Of a stretch of DNA of 64,000 nt, positions 60,029 to 64,000 are shown piece after piece. The stretch's first letter is position 1. The number at the start of each line of letters is the position of its first letter. Origin of the DNA: Cepaea nemoralis (taxonomy: Eukaryota > Mollusca > Gastropoda > Stylommatophora > Helicidae); contig JACEFZ010014472.1 of NCBI GenBank assembly GCA_014155875.1, forward strand, positions 62,001 through 126,000, given 5' to 3'. Under the pieces are notes generated by a model. That model made no database searches. It was not told where the DNA came from and saw only the letters and a list, made by a program, of their open reading frames with translations. Position numbers and translations under genes: made by a program.

Positions 60029-60076
60029 TTGTGTCCTGAAGAAGTCACTTCAGCACCGCGTAAAACGGTGACACAA
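60029..60076. other. Perfect three-way-junction fold
   Basis: An outer stem TTGTGT/ACACAA encloses two perfect hairpins: CTGAAG/CTTCAG (6 bp, 60036-60053) and CACCG/CGGTG (5 bp, 60054-60070), with one unpaired C at 60035. Function unknown. Confidence 0.6.
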
Positions 60077-60109
60077 CACGGGAAGCAGTATTTACCGATT
60101 ATAAGTCTT

Positions 60110-60295
60110 AATGCTCGATTTGCGTAGAGCAAGGCGCCAGGGGCTACTTCTGACGCTGGGAGAGATCATCGTATCTCACTAGACAGCTAACGCCCGCCTA
60201 AGATGGGCAGTCCCCAGTCAATAAGGTGCTGTCTACCCACGGTTCATCTGCTTCTGAGGGTGTGTGGAGCTTAGGGGAAAAAATCCTGACACATG
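60110..60295 (+). mobile_element. LINE-A-like 5' leader fragment
   Basis: Matches the leader of LINE-A copy 2 (about 10020-10140): AGCTAACGCCCGCCTAAGAT, GGGCAGTCCCCAGTCAATAA, GGTGCTGTCTACCC. No coding follows. Confidence 0.6.
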
Positions 60296-60645
60296 GACCA
60301 CAATATATACACTGTCACATAATATTCAGATCATTCACACCAGTTGCGACAGAGACGCAAAATTAAAACTCACATGCACTGCTTTACACTGAATTGTACC
60401 ATGCGGCATAAAAATATACCTACAATTAGATATGTTAAAACAAATGACACATAAGGCCAGCGTGTCTGAGCTTGTGTTTCTTTGGTTGAAGAGGGAGAAA
60501 ATGAGTCGTAGACAGGCTTTCTGGGATAGCCCAAAACCTAGGTACCGCATATTAAGTCGTAAACCTTCACGAGAACAAGATGTGTTTTCTATGGATATGA
60601 AAACGTACTGTGCCAATCTCTGTTAATCAGCCATATATGGCCCTG
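60296..60645. other. No gene seen
   Basis: A short open frame at 60432-60626 lacks recognisable features. Confidence 0.35.
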
Positions 60646-60751
<106 letters not shown>

Positions 60752-61122
60752 GATGTTCACGTAAAGTTAAAGCTTTGTGTCTGTGGTTTATGTATGTTTC
60801 TGTGGTGTTCCTACACAAAGAAATGATATCTTTAAATTTGAAGACAGCCGCCGGTTTCTATATCTGCCTGACTTCATGTTGCAATTATTGCATTCGCTCT
60901 GCTGAAAGGTCAGTCTAGTCTGTAATCTTCAGGTTCTTGATAAATGCATTTTCGTACACTGAAATCAAATGCTGTAAGAGGAAGCTGTCTAGATATTTCC
61001 ATGCTTTCCTTAACATGGAAACTCCTATCGTCTTTTGTCTTCTAAGAGCCTAGTTGGAAAGACCAAACCTTGCTGTCTGGAAGCAGACAATTGCTTTATT
61101 TCTGATAAACAGCAAATCTTGC

Positions 61123-61170
61123 ACACACACACACACACACACACATACACACACACACACTCACACACAC
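61123..61170. repeat. (CA)n microsatellite
   Basis: CA run with two interruptions. Confidence 0.95.
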
Positions 61171-62340
61171 GGAGTGAGAGCAGGAGAGAATGTTTCATTC
61201 TCCTTATATATCTCTATTTGTGCGTGGAGTTGGATGGGATATATTTTGCATGACTGGCAGAATTGGTGTGCAGGCCCAGCTGAGATTATCATGCTGTCGT
61301 AATATTTCGTTCAGAGTTGACTTGGTGACTGAATACAATCTATTGCACTCATGACGAACTGACGTCAGTTTATCTGACCACACAAATCCTTGTCCCAAGC
61401 TTAAGCTAAAAGGGACTAAACACATATTCATTCAAGCCAATGAAGAAGAAGATTGATTTAGTATGAGTGAGAGAGAACTATGTGCTCTGTCATTCTCATA
61501 TCTATTATATTTTGTGATTCATAATGAAGCCATGTGAATTTCCTTGTTGAACATTTCACCTGCATTCTTTAAAGTATTTGTGTCATGAACAAACAACTGT
61601 TATTGCAAATGAAGATACTCATTATAGATTTTTAATGAAATGTAAGTCTAACCATTATGGGGAAAATCGGTTTAGAAAACATACCCCAAATTAAAGAAAA
61701 GAAAGGATGAGAATGAGAGGAAACAAAGCACTCGAGAATCGCCATCAAATGTATCATTAACAAACAAAAACTGGTACAGCTCTGATTAGTAAAATGAACG
61801 TTCGTTGATCATGCTCATTTTCTGTCCTTGTAACATCACTATCTAGGGTTTCCCGCCCTTTTATATGTACCTGCTCATTATTCTCTATCAGCTTTTGAAA
61901 ACTTGTCCCCTTTTCTGATGATTGTGTCTTATAGAGATCTCAGCCATTCAGACCACTAGCAAAAAAAAGGGCAAAATATGGCATACAAAAATTTTTGCCT
62001 TTTATCAGTCGAGTTGATCCGTACAGAGAAGGGCCAGAACAGTGGGTCTCACCTCTGACACTGCCTTGCTTTTCTTCTTTCTCAGACCTTCTATCTGTAG
62101 CCCTTTTCATTCTTGTCCATTTCACAGAAATTCAGTTTGCTATATATTAAAATAATATTAATATTAATTTATATTATTTAATATATATATAATATTATGT
62201 GTTGGTTGTGTGTTGGTGTGTGTGTGTGTGTGTTTGTTTTTGTGTGTGGGGTAAAGTAAAATGGAACTAAAGGGGAATTTTTTATATCTCTATTAATAAT
62301 ATATACATAGCTCCCGGGGGCTTCACCCCGGCCCTGGGGG
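61171..62340. other. No gene seen
   Basis: AT-rich non-coding sequence; a GT run at about 62215-62250. Confidence 0.4.
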
Positions 62341-62344
62341 GAAT

Positions 62345-62490
62345 CTTCTTCTTCTTTTTCTTCGTTCATCCGGAGTTGTTTTTTTCGGACGTGATTGCGT
62401 TGTGCCTGTTTACAGCAGAGCTGCGTTCTTGCGCCGTTAGGCCGACACATCCGACTTCGCGGGCATTTGTTGACCGGGTTTTCCTTTCCC
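62345..62490 (-). mobile_element. 3' end of the unclassified GAA-tailed element, second copy
   Basis: Minus-strand (GAA)n tail followed by sequence matching 41603-41720: CGTTCATCCGGAGT, GACGTGATTGCG. Only about 140 bp is present. Confidence 0.7.
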
Positions 62491-62494
62491 GGGG

Positions 62495-62832
62495 GGGGAA
62501 TCTATCTATCTTCATCTGTCTTCTGTCTGTCGCTTGTCTGTCGCCCTGTCTGTCTGACTGCCCGCCCCGGGCCCCGGCTTCCCCCCAGCTCCTGGTGGGA
62601 GCATCTATTTATTCTAAAATAGCCCTATAAGCTCCCGTTCCCGACTATCGCCCTTCTGTCTGTCTATCTGTCTGTCTTCTGCCCCGGGCCCCGGCTTCAC
62701 CCACCCCCTGGTGGGGCCTCTCATTTATTTAATTCATATAAGTAGTTTTATAAGCTCCCTTCCCGACTTTTGTCTTCTGTTTTCTTCTTCCGCCGACCCG
62801 CTTTGCCCAATCCCGCGGGATCTATCTATCTA

Positions 62833-62863
<31 letters not shown>

Positions 62864-63235
62864 GTCTTCTTCTGCCCCCCGGCTTCACCCAACCCCTGGT
62901 GGGGAGCATCCCCATTTATTTAATTCATATAAGTATTTATAAGCTCCCTTTCCCGACTATCTGTCTGCTGTCTATCGTTTTTTCCGACCCGCCCGGTTTG
63001 CCCAGATCCTCGGGGGGGATCTATCATCTATCTATCTATCTATCTGTCTGTCTTTCTGTCTGTCTGTCTGTCTGACCCGGCCGGCTTCCCCCAGTCCCTG
63101 GGGGAGCATCTCATTTAATCATATAATATAATATAACCCCCGTTCCCGACTATCTGTCATCTATCTACTGACCGGCGCGGCTTCCCCCAGCTCCTGGCGG
63201 GAGCGCCCTCATTAAATTCATGAAACCAAAAAAAA
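62495..63235. repeat. Composite tandem repeat, units ~120-190 bp
   Basis: About five units, each with a TCTG/TCTA microsatellite core, a GC-rich CCCCGGCTTCACCC block with CCTGGTGGGGAGCATC, then an AT-rich block (ATTTATTTAATTCATATAAG) and AAGCTCCC with TTCCCGACTAT. Unit lengths vary with the tetranucleotide tract. Confidence 0.8.
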
Positions 63236-64000
63236 ATTAACTTAAAAATTCCCTTTCCCAACACACCATCCATTATTTTTAATGAAAACTGTTTTCAATC
63301 ACCTACATGACTGTAGATAAATTCTTGAGTCGAAAAGATGAATTTTCACTATTTAAATAAATGCATTATTTTTATGAAACCTATGAAAAAGGCTTAAAGT
63401 TTATATCATTATTTATGAAAAACTCATATGCCTGTAAATAACTGTAAAAAAAAATTTTTAAATCTTTGAAAACTATGCAACAATCTATATATAAAAAAAT
63501 TTTGTTTTTGTTTTTAAAAATTCGGGCCCCTTTGAAAAAACTTTTTTTTTTTTAAAGGGTCCCCTTGCTATAGGAAATGATAATGAAATTTAAATGAAAA
63601 TTTAAATATTATTTTTTTTAGTAAGTAAATAGCTGAAACAAAACAAAAACCTATCACAGTTGCCTGCACGGAAATAAAAAGAATATATATATATATATAT
63701 ATTTTATATATAAAATATATATATATATTATATAATATATTATATATAAAATATTATATATATATATTATAATATTATATAATAATATATATATATATAT
63801 AGATAGTGTAGTTGAGAGGTGGCGGATATTGGGTGGGTGAGTGGTGAAGGGTTGGCTGATGTGTGTGTGGGTGGGTGGGGGAAAATTGTGAGTGTGAAGG
63901 TGCGGGATGTATGTGTGGATAGGTGCTGGAATGTGGTGGGTTGACGGGTTATGTGTGTGTGGTTTTGTGATGTGTGTTTTGGGTGGGGGGTTGCGGGTGT
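63236..64000. other. Low-complexity end; possibly poor consensus
   Basis: Homopolymer-rich sequence (runs of A and T at 63450-63560), an irregular TA tract (63682-63801) and a GT/GGGT-rich end. Irregular homopolymers suggest assembly or base-calling error. No gene seen. Confidence 0.5.

Overview
The window is animal genomic DNA dominated by transposable elements and simple repeats, with very little host coding sequence. The host genes I can recognise are class A (rhodopsin-like) GPCRs that resemble, from memory, the chemosensory-receptor families of gastropods such as Aplysia and sacoglossan sea slugs. They are split by canonical GT/AG introns. With the diverse LINEs, a Penelope-like element, tRNA-derived SINEs and abundant microsatellites, this suggests a mollusc, probably a heterobranch gastropod. 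The species is inference, not something the sequence proves.

Layout. 1-21.5 kb is nested mobile DNA: an intact LINE-A reverse transcriptase at the left edge; a decayed LINE-B copy; a ~1 kb 20-bp minisatellite; a GPCR last-exon pseudogene; then a long LINE-A copy (about 9.47-16.3 kb) split by two insertions that both have TG...CA ends and 5-bp target duplications; then LINE-C, LINE-B and RNase H LINE pieces nested in one another. 21.5-30.5 kb and 45.35-54.13 kb are the two arms of a large inverted duplication. Each arm carries one complete three-exon GPCR gene of 346 codons with identical exon lengths (205, 215, 621 bp); the genes converge on a ~14.8 kb spacer. The spacer holds LINE and SINE debris, a Penelope-like element, two long TA arrays and, between those arrays, a well-formed hammerhead ribozyme motif. 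54.1-59.9 kb is a degenerate ~31-bp minisatellite broken up by a near-perfect foldback element, an R2-type LINE with terminal direct repeats and a young LINE-E copy. 60-64 kb is non-coding, ending in a composite tandem repeat and a low-complexity stretch that may be poor consensus.

How it fits together. Only the two GPCR genes look functional. The transposons give a relative chronology: several insertions can be removed at their target duplications to restore the host reading frame, and one LINE lies in one arm of the inverted duplication while the other arm shows the empty site, so it arrived after the duplication. The items most worth follow-up are the hammerhead motif at 33899-33943, the inverted GPCR pair, the foldback element, a perfect three-way-junction fold at 60029-60076, and the two LTR-type insertions in LINE-A.

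All similarity statements come from reading the sequence by eye; no database or alignment program was used, and LINE letters (A-G) are local labels.
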